The notes under the pieces are model-generated. The model saw nothing but the letters and a program-made list of their open reading frames with translations, searched no databases and was not told the origin of the DNA. A stretch of 64,000 nt of DNA from Bin52 sp965213935 (GTDB lineage Bacteria; Pseudomonadota; Alphaproteobacteria; Thalassobaculales; Thalassobaculaceae): contig CBDCAO010000012.1 of the NCBI GenBank assembly GCA_965213935.1, positions 1,116,001-1,180,000 on the forward strand, given 5' to 3'. Each line of letters begins with the position of its first letter. The stretch's first letter is position 1. Made by a program: the position numbers and the translations under genes. Below, one piece after another: positions 1 through 8,828 of the stretch.

Positions 1-223
1 AGACAGCGGTGCGGGGATGACGGATTGCCGGAGGATGCCGGCCCTGCCACTCGGCCATCCAGCGGGCGAGGTCTTCCAGCCGGCCGAGCGACCCCTCGGG
101 CTTGGTCAGCACCCGCTCGCGCGCCGCGGCCGCAGCGCCGGCCGCGAGATCGGCACCGGGCAGGCTGCCGATCAGCGTGCGGATCTCGTCGAGCGAGGAA
201 ACCGCCCCTGCCGCGTGGTTCAT
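1..223 (-). CDS. cobT: CobT, nicotinate-nucleotide-dimethylbenzimidazole phosphoribosyltransferase (N-terminal part)
   Basis: Only the first 74 codons are in the window; the gene runs off the left edge. The ATG at 223 opens a protein with the typical CobT start: a helical segment, then LTKPEGSLGRLEDLARWMA and a WQGR motif. In the family this stretch lies at the edge of the nucleotide-loop-base site. CobT makes alpha-ribazole phosphate from nicotinate mononucleotide and dimethylbenzimidazole for the lower ligand of cobalamin. It is divergent from cobS and cobC, as is usual in alphaproteobacteria, and the three would complete nucleotide-loop assembly. Nothing beyond residue 74 can be judged. 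Confidence 0.85.
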   Translation of the reverse strand, partial: MNHAAGAVSSLDEIRTLIGSLPGADLAAGAAAAARERVLTKPEGSLGRLEDLARWMAEWQGRHPPAIRHPRTAV

Positions 224-354
224 GATCACCTCTGCCAGACCGGGCACGGAACGGGACCGACGCCACCGGTCGCGCCAGCCTATACGCCTGGACCGCGGCG
301 TTGGAAACCCGCCGCGATGCCGGCGAGTTCCCGAAGAGAGGCACGAGGCCGGTC

Positions 355-1164
355 ATGTCGCCCGAACCGCTGACGGACATGTCGTCCCCGCGGCGGGTGC
401 TGCGTGATCTCGCCACCGCAACCGCGTTCCTGACACGCATCCCGATCGTCCTCGAGGAGCCGCCGCACCTCATGCGCACGGCCTGGTGCTTTCCGGTGGT
501 CGGAGCCGGCATCGGGCTGTTCGCGGGTCTGGTCCTCGTTCTCGCCGCGTGGCTCGGACTGCCGCCGCTGGCCTGCAGCCTCTGTGCGCTGGCGGCGGCG
601 GCGGCGGCGACCGGCGCCCTGCATGAAGACGGCCTCGCCGACCTTGCCGACGGTCTCGGCTGTCCCGACCCCGAACGACGGCTGGCGGCGATGCGCGACA
701 GCCGCATCGGAACCTGGGGCGTCCTGACGCTGGTGTTGATGATCGCGCTGAAGTCGGCCGCCATTGCAGCGATCCTGGAGGGTGCCGGCGTACTCGCGGC
801 CCTGCTCGCGTTCGCCTCGGCCCTTGCCGCCGGACGGGCCGCCATGGTGGCCGCGGCGTCGGTGATGGAGCCGGCGAGCGACGACGGACTGGCTCACGCC
901 GCCGGGCACCCCGAACGCGGGACCGCGGCCTTCGGACTCGCCTGCGCCGGGGGATTGCTCGTCGTGATGCTCCCCGCGGCCGCCGCGGCCGTGGTCCTCG
1001 TGGCGGCACTCGCCGGTGCGGCAGTCGCGGCCGGTGTGGCATCTCGGACCCTCGGCGGGTATACAGGCGACGTCCTCGGCGGCATGGAGCAGGCCGCCGA
1101 GACCCTCGCGCTGCTGGCGCTGGCAGCGTGGTTCGGAGCGGATCCGGGCTTGGGGCCCACATGA
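355..1164 (+). CDS. cobS: CobS, adenosylcobinamide-GDP ribazoletransferase
   Basis: Integral membrane enzyme joining adenosylcobinamide-GDP to alpha-ribazole (phosphate), the last main step of cobalamin synthesis. Near the N-terminus it reads ATAFLTRIPI, followed by the acidic HEDGLADLADGLG motif and SRIGTWGVL, all hallmarks of the family. Several long Ala/Leu/Val membrane segments follow, and GGYTGDVLGG near the end is the conserved C-terminal signature. I chose the ATG at 355; an ATG at 379 and an upstream in-frame ATG at 301 are also possible. The stop overlaps the next start as ATGA, so cobS and cobC are translationally coupled. Length of about 269 residues is normal. Confidence 0.9.
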   Translation: MSPEPLTDMSSPRRVLRDLATATAFLTRIPIVLEEPPHLMRTAWCFPVVGAGIGLFAGLVLVLAAWLGLPPLACSLCALAAAAAATGALHEDGLADLADGLGCPDPERRLAAMRDSRIGTWGVLTLVLMIALKSAAIAAILEGAGVLAALLAFASALAAGRAAMVAAASVMEPASDDGLAHAAGHPERGTAAFGLACAGGLLVVMLPAAAAAVVLVAALAGAAVAAGVASRTLGGYTGDVLGGMEQAAETLALLALAAWFGADPGLGPT

Positions 1165-1781
1165 ACGAGACACGCTGGCATATCGTGCGCCACGCTCCGG
1201 TCCCGAACCCGGGCCAGCGCATCTACGGTGCGTCGGACCGACCGGCCGACACGTCGGACGATGACGCGTTTCGCTTGCTGGCCGGGCGGCTGCCGCCCGG
1301 TTCGGTGAGCGTGACCAGCCACCTGATGCGGACGCGCCAGACACTCGAAGCGATTCGCGCCGCAGGTCTGGGCCTGCCCGATCCGGTGGTCGATGCACGC
1401 CTCGGTGAACAGGACCTCGGGGACTGGACCGGGCGGACCTACGACGAGATCCGGGCACTCCAGGGCGATGGCTGGAACAGGTTCTGGCTGGCGCCGTCGG
1501 ACGAGGTACCGCCCGGAGGCGAGAGCTTTGCCGGCCTCGCGGTGCGGGTGCATGAGTGCCTGGACCAGTTGAGCGAGCGCTGGCGCGGCCGCGACGTGGT
1601 CTGTGTCGCCCACGGCGGGACCATCCGCGCCGCCCTTGCCCTTGCTCTCGGCATCGAACCGGCACATGCACTCGGCTTTTCGGTCGACACGCTTTCAACC
1701 ACCCTGATTGACAGGCTTCATCCGGAACCCGGTTTCGACGGCGGCTGGCGTGTCAGGGGAACCAACCTTCCCGCCCGCTAG
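1161..1781 (+). CDS. cobC: Histidine phosphatase, probable alpha-ribazole phosphatase
   Basis: Phosphoglycerate-mutase-like histidine phosphatase of 206 residues. The N-terminal catalytic motif reads WHIVRHAPVPNP (RHA rather than the common RHG, as often in CobC). A second conserved site, GEQDLGDWTGRTYDEI, and the C-terminal VAHGGTIRA carry the remaining catalytic Arg, Glu and His. Position directly behind cobS with a 4-base overlap argues for dephosphorylation of alpha-ribazole phosphate in cobalamin assembly. Without that context it could only be called a generic histidine phosphatase. The start at 1161 follows from the overlap and the position of the RH motif. Confidence 0.8.
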   Translation: MNETRWHIVRHAPVPNPGQRIYGASDRPADTSDDDAFRLLAGRLPPGSVSVTSHLMRTRQTLEAIRAAGLGLPDPVVDARLGEQDLGDWTGRTYDEIRALQGDGWNRFWLAPSDEVPPGGESFAGLAVRVHECLDQLSERWRGRDVVCVAHGGTIRAALALALGIEPAHALGFSVDTLSTTLIDRLHPEPGFDGGWRVRGTNLPAR

Positions 1782-1822
1782 AGGCGGTCGGACGGCGACG
1801 CCGTCGACCGCGGAGTGAGGCG

Positions 1823-3043
1823 ATGGCACGCCCGTTGTCCCTGAAGGCCGAGGGTTTTCGCGCCGGGAGCCTGTGTGCCGCACTCGCCGTGTTCGTTCCC
1901 GTCGGATTGTTGGCCAAGGTCACGCTGGTTCCCGTGTTCGGACTGCTCACGGTCTCGCTGCTGGGGGCAACCGCGCTCACCCGCGCGGCGCGGTTGCGAC
2001 CCATGACCCTGCCGGGCGTGGTCACCGTGGTCCTGGCGGTTCACATGACCGGTGTCCTCGGCCTTCTGTCCGCCGGTTCGGGTTTCAGCGGATGGGCGGG
2101 CGGCAAGGCGCTTGTGCTCGCGCTCATCGTGTGGACCGCGTCCTGCGGCGCCGCCGCCGGACTTGGCGCGCGCGCGCGCCGGCGGGTCGCGTACTGGCTG
2201 ATCGGCGGTCTCGGCACCGCGGTCGCGCTGCTGCTGTTCGAGAACATGACTGGCGGCATGGTCTCGCGCATGCTCGCGTCCGGCCCGGCCAACCGGGACT
2301 GGCCGCTGGTCCGCTACAACCGCGCGACCAGCGCGCTGGTCCTGCTCGCCTGGCCGGCCGCCGGATGGCTGTGGAGCCAACGCCGGCGTGGCGCGGCGTG
2401 GCTCCTGATCGGGCTGGTGACAGGTGTTGCCTGCATCGGTGATTCGGCGTCTGCCGCGACCGCCGCCCTGCTCGCCACCGGCATCTTTGCGCTGGCCTGC
2501 CATGCGCCACGTGCCGTCCTGTGGTGCGGAATCGGGTTGACGGCAGGCCTGGCCGCGATCGCGCCCTGGCTGTTCCTTGCGCTACCGGACTGGCTGGAAC
2601 CACTGGCGGACACCGTCCCGGCCACCGTGCTGCACCGCGTGGAGATCTGGCACGCGACGGCAACCGCGATCCTGGACCGGCCGTTGCTGGGCCACGGTGT
2701 CGACGCGACACGCGAACTTGACCTGGCGGCCATCGGCGCACGGCCCTACCGACTGCTCACGACCAATCCCAGCCACCCGCACAGCATGGTCCTGCAGCTG
2801 TGGCTCGACCTCGGCCTGGTCGGAGTGGTGGCCGCGGGACTGCTGCTGTGGTGCACCGTCCGGCGCGTCACCGCCCTGCCGGACCCGTGGCGCAGCACCG
2901 CGCTTGCCGCCGCGGCGGCCGCAGTGTTCACTGCGCTGGTCTCATACGGTATCTGGCAGGAAACCTGGCTCTGCATTGCCGCAATCACCGTGCTGGCATT
3001 CCGGGCGCTGACCGGGGATGCGGGCCCGCAGGGGAGAGGATGA
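1823..3043 (+). CDS. O-antigen ligase / Wzy-like polytopic membrane protein
   Basis: Membrane protein of 406 residues with about ten hydrophobic helices. A large periplasmic loop in the C-terminal third contains ILDRPLLGHGVDATRELD and then the TNPSHPHSMVLQLWLDLG motif with the conserved His pair typical of the O-antigen ligase (WaaL/Wzy, PF04932) family. Such proteins transfer or polymerise undecaprenyl-linked glycans on the periplasmic face of the inner membrane. No glycosyltransferases lie nearby, so the substrate cannot be stated and the ligase and polymerase roles cannot be separated. The 3' end overlaps the next gene by 4 bases. Confidence 0.75.
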   Translation: MARPLSLKAEGFRAGSLCAALAVFVPVGLLAKVTLVPVFGLLTVSLLGATALTRAARLRPMTLPGVVTVVLAVHMTGVLGLLSAGSGFSGWAGGKALVLALIVWTASCGAAAGLGARARRRVAYWLIGGLGTAVALLLFENMTGGMVSRMLASGPANRDWPLVRYNRATSALVLLAWPAAGWLWSQRRRGAAWLLIGLVTGVACIGDSASAATAALLATGIFALACHAPRAVLWCGIGLTAGLAAIAPWLFLALPDWLEPLADTVPATVLHRVEIWHATATAILDRPLLGHGVDATRELDLAAIGARPYRLLTTNPSHPHSMVLQLWLDLGLVGVVAAGLLLWCTVRRVTALPDPWRSTALAAAAAAVFTALVSYGIWQETWLCIAAITVLAFRALTGDAGPQGRG

Positions 3044-3990
3044 TGTCTGACTATCCGGATCACACGCAGGTGCGACGGATCGCGGTGCTCGGGACGGGAA
3101 CCATCGGCGCGAGCTGGGCCGCATGGTTCCTGGCGCGCGGATACGCGGTCGACGCCTGGGACCCGGCCGGCGACTGGGAACAGCGACTGGCATCGTTCAT
3201 CGAGACCGCCTGGCCACATCTCGAGGCGCTCGGGCTTGCCGATGGTGCCGATCGCGGTGCGGTCACCCCCCACCCCTCGGCGGCGGCGGCCGTTGCCGGC
3301 GCGGACTTCGTGCAGGAAAACGCACCGGAACGGCTCGACGTGAAGCGGGCGCTCTACCGCGACATCGATCCGGTCCTGCCCACGCGGACCATCCTGTCGT
3401 CGAGCACCTCGGGCCTGATCATGAGCGAACTGCAGGAGGGTTTCGCCTCGGCCGGACGCTTCGTTGTCGGCCACCCCTTCAACCCTCCCCACCTGATCCC
3501 GCTGGTCGAGGTGGTAGCCGGCAGGCAGACCGATCCGAACGCCGCCGACTGGGCAATGGGGTTCTATCGCCACGTCGGCAAGCACCCGATCCGGATCCGC
3601 AAGGAGGTTCCGGGCCATCTCGCCAACCGTCTGCAGGCTGCGCTGTTTCGCGAGGCCGTGCTCGCGGTACAGAACGGTCTGGCGTCGGTCGAGGACATCG
3701 ATGCCGCGGTCTGCCGGGGCCCCGGCTTGCGCTGGGCGCTCATGGGGCCGCACATGACCATGAACCTCGCCGGCGGAACTGCCGGTTACCGGGGAATGCT
3801 CGGACATTTCGCGCCGGGAATGCACGCCTGGTGGGAGACCATGACCGAAAACCCGGTGCTTGCCGGCGAGCTCGCGGAAACCATTGTCGCGGGCGTGGAG
3901 CACGAAGCCGGCGAGCGCAGCATCGCGGAGCTCGAAGCCGAGCGCGATGCGCGGTTGATCGGCATACTCGGCGTTCTGGGCCGCGGGTGA
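3040..3990 (+). CDS. 3-hydroxyacyl-CoA dehydrogenase family protein (carnitine dehydrogenase-like)
   Basis: NAD-dependent dehydrogenase of 316 residues. It opens with a Rossmann site (IAVLGTGTIGASWAAWFLARG). The catalytic region SSSTSGL...GHPFNPPHLIPLVEVV is characteristic of the 3-hydroxyacyl-CoA dehydrogenase / lambda-crystallin / L-carnitine dehydrogenase group, and VPGHLANRLQAALFREA starts the helical C-terminal domain. Its single-domain length matches L-carnitine dehydrogenase and related 3-hydroxyacid enzymes better than multifunctional FadB. Two ATG codons (3040, 3043) sit behind a GGGGAGAGG ribosome site and overlap the ligase gene. The FAD oxidoreductase downstream is suggestive of quaternary-amine or amino acid catabolism, but the true substrate is not shown. 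Confidence 0.75.
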   Translation: MMSDYPDHTQVRRIAVLGTGTIGASWAAWFLARGYAVDAWDPAGDWEQRLASFIETAWPHLEALGLADGADRGAVTPHPSAAAAVAGADFVQENAPERLDVKRALYRDIDPVLPTRTILSSSTSGLIMSELQEGFASAGRFVVGHPFNPPHLIPLVEVVAGRQTDPNAADWAMGFYRHVGKHPIRIRKEVPGHLANRLQAALFREAVLAVQNGLASVEDIDAAVCRGPGLRWALMGPHMTMNLAGGTAGYRGMLGHFAPGMHAWWETMTENPVLAGELAETIVAGVEHEAGERSIAELEAERDARLIGILGVLGRG

Positions 3991-4001
3991 GACCCGCCGC
4001 C

Positions 4002-5267
4002 ATGGCGTCCGCACCGCGGCGCGTGGTCGTCGTCGGCGCCGGGATTGTCGGGGTATGCACGGGGCTTTGCCTGGCCCGGGACGGGCACGAGGTGGTGATC
4101 GTGGACCCGAGGGCTCCGGGACGCGCGACGTCGTTCGGCAACGCCGGGTCGATCGCCGTCGACTCCATCTGGCCGGTCAGCACGCCGGGCGCATGGATGC
4201 AGGTTCCGCGCATGCTGCTTGACCCGGCGGCGCCGCTGCGCATCCGCTGGCCCTACCTGCCCCGGATGGCCCCGTGGCTGCTCCGGTTCCTGGCGGCGGG
4301 ACTTCCGTCGCGGGTCGAGCGCATTGCCGCGGAAATCCACGCGCTGAACCGCGACGCGATGGCGGCCCACGAGGCGCTGATGGCGGAGAACCGGATCAGC
4401 GATATCGTCCGCCCCACCGGGTGGCTCAAGGTGTACGCATCGCAGGCCTCGTTCGACGCCACCGCGGCGGAGCGCGAAGCCCTGACCCGCAACGGTCTCG
4501 CGGCGGAGGAACTCGGGCCGGACGAGATCCGGCAACTGGAGCCGGGGCTCGCCCACCACTTCACCCGCGGCATCTTCCAGCCGTCCAACGGCTTCGTCAC
4601 CCAGCCCTCGGCACTGACCGATGCCTACGCCGAGGCGTTCGTGCGCCGTTCCGGGCGGATCCTGCCGGAGCGGGCGGTGCGTTTCGAGTTCGAGGGCAAC
4701 CGGCCGGTCCGGCTGGTGACCGACCTCGGCATCCATGCCGCGGACTGTTTCGTGATCTGTGCCGGCGCCTGGTCCCGTCCGCTGGCAGCCATGCTCGGCT
4801 CCGGAATGCCGCTGGATACCGAGCGGGGCTACCACCTGAATCTCGGGGTCGAGGCCGGTCCCGGGTTGCGCCGGCCGGTCGTGGTCGGGGACCACGGGTT
4901 CGTGCTTGCGCCCATGCGTGACGGACTGAGGCTTACCTCCGGCGTCGAGTTTGCCGGGCTCGCGGCGCCGCCGGACTTTCGCCGGATCTACCGGATGCTG
5001 GCCCTGGCGCGCGAAGCCCTGCCGGGGCTCGGCGAGACGGTCAGCCGCGAGTGGATGGGATTTCGTCCGTCGTTTCCGGACAGCAAGCCGGTGCTGGGCG
5101 CCTCGCCGCACCACGACAACGTCTTCTTCGGGTTCGGCCACGGCCATCTCGGCCTGACCCAGTCCGCCCGCACGGGCCAGCTGATCGCCGACCTGGTTGC
5201 AGGACGTGACCCCGGCATCGATCTGGCGCCCTACCGGGCCGACCGGTTCGGAGGTCCCGGTGCATGA
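4002..5267 (+). CDS. FAD-dependent oxidoreductase, D-amino acid dehydrogenase (DadA) type
   Basis: Flavoprotein of the DAO family, 421 residues. The N-terminal dinucleotide site is VVVVGAGIVGVCTGLCLARDG with the Glu/Asp-type ending VIVDP, followed by SFGNAG, a common DadA motif. The C-terminal GFRPSFPDSKPVLGASP and FGFGHGHLGLTQSA are also typical of D-amino acid dehydrogenases, which pass electrons to the quinone pool. The start is uncertain: a GTG at 3987 would overlap the previous stop by 4 bases and add five residues. I prefer the ATG at 4002, with GGGTGAG upstream. Coupling to the dehydrogenase gene implies a shared pathway. Substrate unknown. Confidence 0.8.
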   Translation: MASAPRRVVVVGAGIVGVCTGLCLARDGHEVVIVDPRAPGRATSFGNAGSIAVDSIWPVSTPGAWMQVPRMLLDPAAPLRIRWPYLPRMAPWLLRFLAAGLPSRVERIAAEIHALNRDAMAAHEALMAENRISDIVRPTGWLKVYASQASFDATAAEREALTRNGLAAEELGPDEIRQLEPGLAHHFTRGIFQPSNGFVTQPSALTDAYAEAFVRRSGRILPERAVRFEFEGNRPVRLVTDLGIHAADCFVICAGAWSRPLAAMLGSGMPLDTERGYHLNLGVEAGPGLRRPVVVGDHGFVLAPMRDGLRLTSGVEFAGLAAPPDFRRIYRMLALAREALPGLGETVSREWMGFRPSFPDSKPVLGASPHHDNVFFGFGHGHLGLTQSARTGQLIADLVAGRDPGIDLAPYRADRFGGPGA

Positions 5268-5295
5268 GATTCGGAAAGGGCGCCGTTCAAGCGTG

Positions 5296-5325
5296 TTGCG
5301 TCGCAATGCCCCCAGCGCGTATGGT
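5296..5325 (+). promoter_or_regulatory. Possible sigma-70-type promoter for the OmpA-like lipoprotein gene
   Basis: TTGCGT and TATGGT separated by 18 bases, about 40 bases upstream of the start at 5367. Both hexamers are partial matches to consensus, so this is only a candidate. The gap behind the preceding gene makes a separate promoter reasonable. Confidence 0.35.
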
Positions 5326-5366
5326 ATTCACCGTGTTCGAGCCCGTTGCATCAATCGGAGGTTGGA

Positions 5367-6236
5367 ATGCCGTGGCACGCATTGAAGGCGGCCCTGGGGA
5401 CAGGCGCCGCAGCCCTGCTCCTTACAGGATGCGTCGGGCTACAGCTTGAGGTAGCCAAGGAAACCGCCGGGACAGGCGATCCGTTCGGTGGTCAGCTCTA
5501 CAAGGGCTATCTCGCGCTGTCCCAGACGGAATATGACGAAGGCGACCACATCGATTCAGACTACTTTGCCGACCGCGCGATCGCGGCCGCTGGCGGTGCC
5601 GTGTCCGGTCCGCAGCCGGTCGCCGAACGCAGAATTCCCTCGGAGCACGTCGGCGAGCTGATGGCCGCGCATCGCGAGCTCAGCGAGATGCTGGCCGAGG
5701 GTTCGGAGAAGTTCCCGAAGCTGGCCGCGATTGCCCAGCTGTCGCTTGACTGCTGGCTGCAGGAACTCGAGGAAAACCGGCAGCCCGACCACATCGCGAA
5801 GTGCCGCGATGACTTCGTGTTTGCCAAGGATGCGCTTGCCGCGGCACTCACTCCGCCGCCGCCGCCACCCAAGCCAAAGGGACCGGTTGCGCGCCTGTTC
5901 GAGAAGTTCACGGTGCTGTTCGACTTTGATTCCGCCGAACTGACCGCGGACGGAATGAAGGCGGTCAACAAGGCGGTGCTTTCCATCGACCAGCATGGTG
6001 CGCGACGGGTGACGATTTCGGGTCATGCCGACCGCTCCGGCCCGAACAAGTACAACCAGACGCTCTCGCAGCAACGTGCCGATGTGGTTGCCAAGGCCCT
6101 TGACGCCAATTCCTCGACAGACCTGCAGGGCATGATCGAGATCATGGCGTACGGCGAGACACGGACAGTGGTCCCGACCAAGGACGGTGTCCGGGAAGCC
6201 AAGAACAGGCGGGTCGATATCGGCGTCGTTCGCTGA
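5367..6236 (+). CDS. OmpA-family outer-membrane lipoprotein
   Basis: Lipoprotein of 289 residues. The start at 5367 is set by CGGAGG six bases upstream and gives a signal peptide ending in the lipobox LLTGC, with Cys22 as the lipid attachment site. The middle region is helical and I do not recognise it. A proline hinge (PPPPPPKPK) leads to a C-terminal OmpA-like peptidoglycan-binding domain with VLFDFDSAELTADG, ISGHADRSG and SQQRADVV. Such proteins tether the outer membrane to peptidoglycan in the periplasm. A strong terminator follows, so it is probably a monocistronic unit. The end NRRVDIGVV matches the usual OmpA-domain ending. Confidence 0.85.
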   Translation: MPWHALKAALGTGAAALLLTGCVGLQLEVAKETAGTGDPFGGQLYKGYLALSQTEYDEGDHIDSDYFADRAIAAAGGAVSGPQPVAERRIPSEHVGELMAAHRELSEMLAEGSEKFPKLAAIAQLSLDCWLQELEENRQPDHIAKCRDDFVFAKDALAAALTPPPPPPKPKGPVARLFEKFTVLFDFDSAELTADGMKAVNKAVLSIDQHGARRVTISGHADRSGPNKYNQTLSQQRADVVAKALDANSSTDLQGMIEIMAYGETRTVVPTKDGVREAKNRRVDIGVVR

Positions 6237-6273
6237 CGCCGACCCGTACCCGGCCGGGAACCGGCTTCGACGA

Positions 6274-6300
6274 CGGGCCGCACCCAGTGCGGCCCGTTTT
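6274..6300 (+). terminator. Rho-independent terminator after the OmpA-like lipoprotein
   Basis: Perfect 10-bp stem CGGGCCGCAC / GTGCGGCCCG with a 3-base CCA loop, followed by TTTT. It lies 37 bases after the stop at 6236 and 40 bases before the next start, so it insulates the CoA-transferase gene. Confidence 0.9.
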
Positions 6301-6343
6301 CGTCTGACCCTTCCGCTTCGCGCAACCGGAACGCAGCACCGCC

Positions 6344-7042
6344 ATGCCGATCAACAAGATCGTCGAGAGTTTCGAAGATGCGGTGTGCGGCATCCAGGAC
6401 GGCGCGACACTGCTGGTCGGAGGGTTCGGCGGTGCCGGCATGCCGACGGAACTGCTCGACGCCCTGCGTGACCAGGGGTGCCGGGATCTCGTCATCGTGT
6501 CCAACAATGCCGGTGTCGGCCACCGCGGTATCGGCGGGCTGCTCGAGGCCGGACGCGTCCGCAAGGTGATCTGCTCCTACCCCAGATCCGGCGGCTCGGT
6601 GGTCTTCGAACAGATGTGGGCGAAGGGCCAGGTCGAACTCGAGGTGGTACCGCAGGGAACCCTGTCGGAACGCATGCGGGCGGCGGGCGCCGGCATCGGC
6701 GCCTTCTACACGCCGACCGGCGTCGGGACCCGGCTGACCGAAGGCAAGGAGATCCGCGAGATAGGCGGGCGGGCACACGTGCTCGAGCATGCGCTCCACG
6801 GTGACGCCGCGTTTATCTTCGCCGAGTGCGCCGACCGGTGGGGCAACCTGACCTTCAGCAAGTCGGCGCGGAATTTCGGACCGGTCATGGCCGCAGCCGC
6901 CCGGCTCACTGTTGCACAGGTCCGCCGCATCGTCTCCCTGGGCGACCTCGACCCCGAAGTCATCGTGACACCGTCGATCTTTGTCGACCGGGTGATCCGG
7001 ATCGAGGGGCCGGGCTCGGGAGAAACCGTCGCGGAGCCCTGA
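6344..7042 (+). CDS. 3-oxoacid / 3-oxoadipate CoA-transferase subunit A
   Basis: Alpha subunit of a family I CoA-transferase, 232 residues. It shows the glycine-rich segment LLVGGFGGAGMP, then SNNAGVGHRGIGGLL and FYTPTGVGT, all usual in PcaI/ScoA subunits. The enzyme moves CoA from succinyl-CoA to a 3-oxo acid; the catalytic glutamate is on the B subunit. The partner is not adjacent: the only B subunit here starts at 10307, beyond two opposite-strand genes. Presence of pcaGH further on makes 3-oxoadipate a plausible substrate, but acetoacetate cannot be excluded from sequence alone. Confidence 0.85.
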   Translation: MPINKIVESFEDAVCGIQDGATLLVGGFGGAGMPTELLDALRDQGCRDLVIVSNNAGVGHRGIGGLLEAGRVRKVICSYPRSGGSVVFEQMWAKGQVELEVVPQGTLSERMRAAGAGIGAFYTPTGVGTRLTEGKEIREIGGRAHVLEHALHGDAAFIFAECADRWGNLTFSKSARNFGPVMAAAARLTVAQVRRIVSLGDLDPEVIVTPSIFVDRVIRIEGPGSGETVAEP

Positions 7043-7087
7043 CCCACGGGTCAGGATCCTTGCGACAGACCCTGCCGGGAGGCGGCC

Positions 7088-7121
7088 GCTGCACCATGTC
7101 CCAGCGCGGACACGGTGCAGC
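7088..7121. terminator. Large hairpin between convergent CoA-transferase A and acyl-CoA lyase genes
   Basis: GCTGCACC-A-TGTCC pairs with GGACA-C-GGTGCAGC, 13 of 14 pairs, around a six-base loop. A smaller hairpin (CCTGACC/GGTCAGG) lies at 7038-7055. No run of T follows, so factor-independent termination is not proven, but the site between two convergent genes suits a bidirectional transcription barrier. Confidence 0.45.
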
Positions 7122-7132
7122 GAGCCTGGCGC

Positions 7133-8788
7133 TCAGGTGGTCAGCCAGCGGAACTGCTGCGGCTTGCGGCCCGCCTCGGGGTGGAGAATGACATTGACCA
7201 GCGCCGGTCCGTCATGGGCGCTCGCGGCATCGAGAGCCGGCCTGAGATCGGCCGGGTCCTCGACGAGGATCCCCTTGCCGCCGAACGCTTCCATCATCCG
7301 GTCATACCGTGCCCCGATGGTCAGTGCGAACGGCGGGATCTGTTCGCCTTCCTTGAATTCCGCAACACCTCGCCCGATGCCACCGTTGTTGAGGACCACG
7401 ATCTTGATCGGCAACCCGTACCGGCAGGCGGTCTCGATCTCCATGCCGGAGAACCCGAGCGCCGAGTCACCCGAGACGGAAATGATCGGCCGGTCGGGGT
7501 GCACCGCAGCGGCGGCGATCGCAAACCCCATGCCGATGCCCATGGTTCCGTAGCTTCCCGCGTCGAGGCGAAGCCGCGGCTGCGCGTTGGGCAACTGGGT
7601 CCGCCCGATGTCCATGGTGTTGGCGCCTTCGCCGATGATCACCGCAGACTCGCCTGCCCAGGCACGGATGTCCCTGAGTGCGCGATAGTAATTGGTCGGC
7701 GTCGAGTCATCCTCGAGCATCGGCCTGATCTGTTCGGCATTGGCTTCGGCCTTCTCGCTGAGCGCGGTGCGCCACGGCGTGTCGGCGGGATAGAACCACT
7801 GCCGGTTCTCGAGCGCCCTGTTCAGCTGTCCGGTGATCGCCCTGCCATCCCCGACCAGCGCGACTTCTGCCGGAACGTTGTTGCCGATCGCTTCATGGGC
7901 AATGTCGAGCTGTACCACCCGCACGTTCTCGCTGAACCGGGGCTTCATTCCGAAATGCATGATCCAGTTGAGCCGTGCGCCCATGAGGAACACGACATCG
8001 GCCTCGCGCAGCGCATGGCTGCGCGCCGCCCCAACCGACAGAGGATGGGAATCATCCATCACGCCCTTGCCCATCGGCGAGGCCAGGAACGGCACCTGCG
8101 TGCGTTCGATGAAGGCGCGCACCTCGTCCTCGGCGCGGGCCCACGCCATGCCCTTGCCGATGATGGCGAGAGGCCGCTCGGCAGTCTCAAGTGCATCCAG
8201 CGCCGCCTCGACACTCTCCGGCAGCGCCTGGCTTTGCGGCGGATCGGGGATCCGCGCCACCTGCACCGCGTCAGCCTCGTCGACTTCGCCCTGGATGATG
8301 TCATCGGGCATGTCGAGATAGGCGGCGCCGGGCCGGCCGTAGATTGAGTGACGGACGGCCTGTTCGACGTAGAACGGGATCCGGTAGGTGTGTTCAACCG
8401 CATGCGCATACTTGCAGAACGGCTCTGCGATCCGGACCTGGCGCTCCTCCTGGAACGCCCCCATGCCATTCTGGTAGGTCGGGGAGGCGCCGCCAATCAG
8501 GATCATCGGCCAGCAGTTCTGCTGCGCATTGGCCAGTCCCGCCAGGCCGTGCACCACACCCGGGCCGGATACCACGAGACAGGCGCCGGGCCGCCCGGTC
8601 AGGTACCCGACCGCCTGGGCAGCGTAGGATGCCGCCTGCTCGTTGCGCATCCCGATATAGGTAATGCCCTGTTCCAGGGCGGCTGCCGCAATCGGCTGGA
8701 CGGGAAACCCGACCACGCCGAACATGTACTCGACACCCTGTTGCCTGAGCGAGCGCACCATGAGCTGGGCGCCGGTAATCGTGGCCAT
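7133..8788 (-). CDS. 2-hydroxyacyl-CoA lyase / oxalyl-CoA decarboxylase-type ThDP enzyme
   Basis: Thiamine-diphosphate enzyme of 551 residues. The N-terminal domain has the catalytic Glu in GMRNEQAASYAAQAVG. The C-terminal ThDP/Mg site is GDSALGFSGMEIET...NNGG. The central GARLNWIMHFG, the GNNV segment and the ending FRWLT resemble 2-hydroxyacyl-CoA lyase (HACL) more than true oxalyl-CoA decarboxylase, whose sequence it otherwise parallels. HACL cleaves 2-hydroxyacyl-CoA to formyl-CoA and an aldehyde. The start at 8788 has GGAGAC seven bases upstream. It lies beside a glyoxylate aminotransferase and between the two CoA-transferase subunit genes, so a role in 2-hydroxyacid or oxalate breakdown is inferred. 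Confidence 0.8.
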   Translation of the reverse strand: MATITGAQLMVRSLRQQGVEYMFGVVGFPVQPIAAAALEQGITYIGMRNEQAASYAAQAVGYLTGRPGACLVVSGPGVVHGLAGLANAQQNCWPMILIGGASPTYQNGMGAFQEERQVRIAEPFCKYAHAVEHTYRIPFYVEQAVRHSIYGRPGAAYLDMPDDIIQGEVDEADAVQVARIPDPPQSQALPESVEAALDALETAERPLAIIGKGMAWARAEDEVRAFIERTQVPFLASPMGKGVMDDSHPLSVGAARSHALREADVVFLMGARLNWIMHFGMKPRFSENVRVVQLDIAHEAIGNNVPAEVALVGDGRAITGQLNRALENRQWFYPADTPWRTALSEKAEANAEQIRPMLEDDSTPTNYYRALRDIRAWAGESAVIIGEGANTMDIGRTQLPNAQPRLRLDAGSYGTMGIGMGFAIAAAAVHPDRPIISVSGDSALGFSGMEIETACRYGLPIKIVVLNNGGIGRGVAEFKEGEQIPPFALTIGARYDRMMEAFGGKGILVEDPADLRPALDAASAHDGPALVNVILHPEAGRKPQQFRWLTT

Positions 8789-8828
8789 GACTGAAGTCTC
8801 CATCTGTCTCGATCGCGCAATTGCGTGC

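Noticed and set aside
224..354. Possible cobalamin riboswitch between cobT and cobS
   Set aside because: A GCCAC-like stretch is present, but the B12 box and the flanking helices could not be found in such a short spacer.
280..1698. A 472-codon antisense frame over cobS and cobC
   Set aside because: Arg/Gly/Pro-rich with no family motif; a shadow of two well-supported genes.
7133..8788. Calling this gene a dedicated oxalyl-CoA decarboxylase
   Set aside because: The central NWIMHFG and GNNV segments and the FRWLT end fit 2-hydroxyacyl-CoA lyase better, and no formyl-CoA:oxalate CoA-transferase is adjacent. The broad family call was used.
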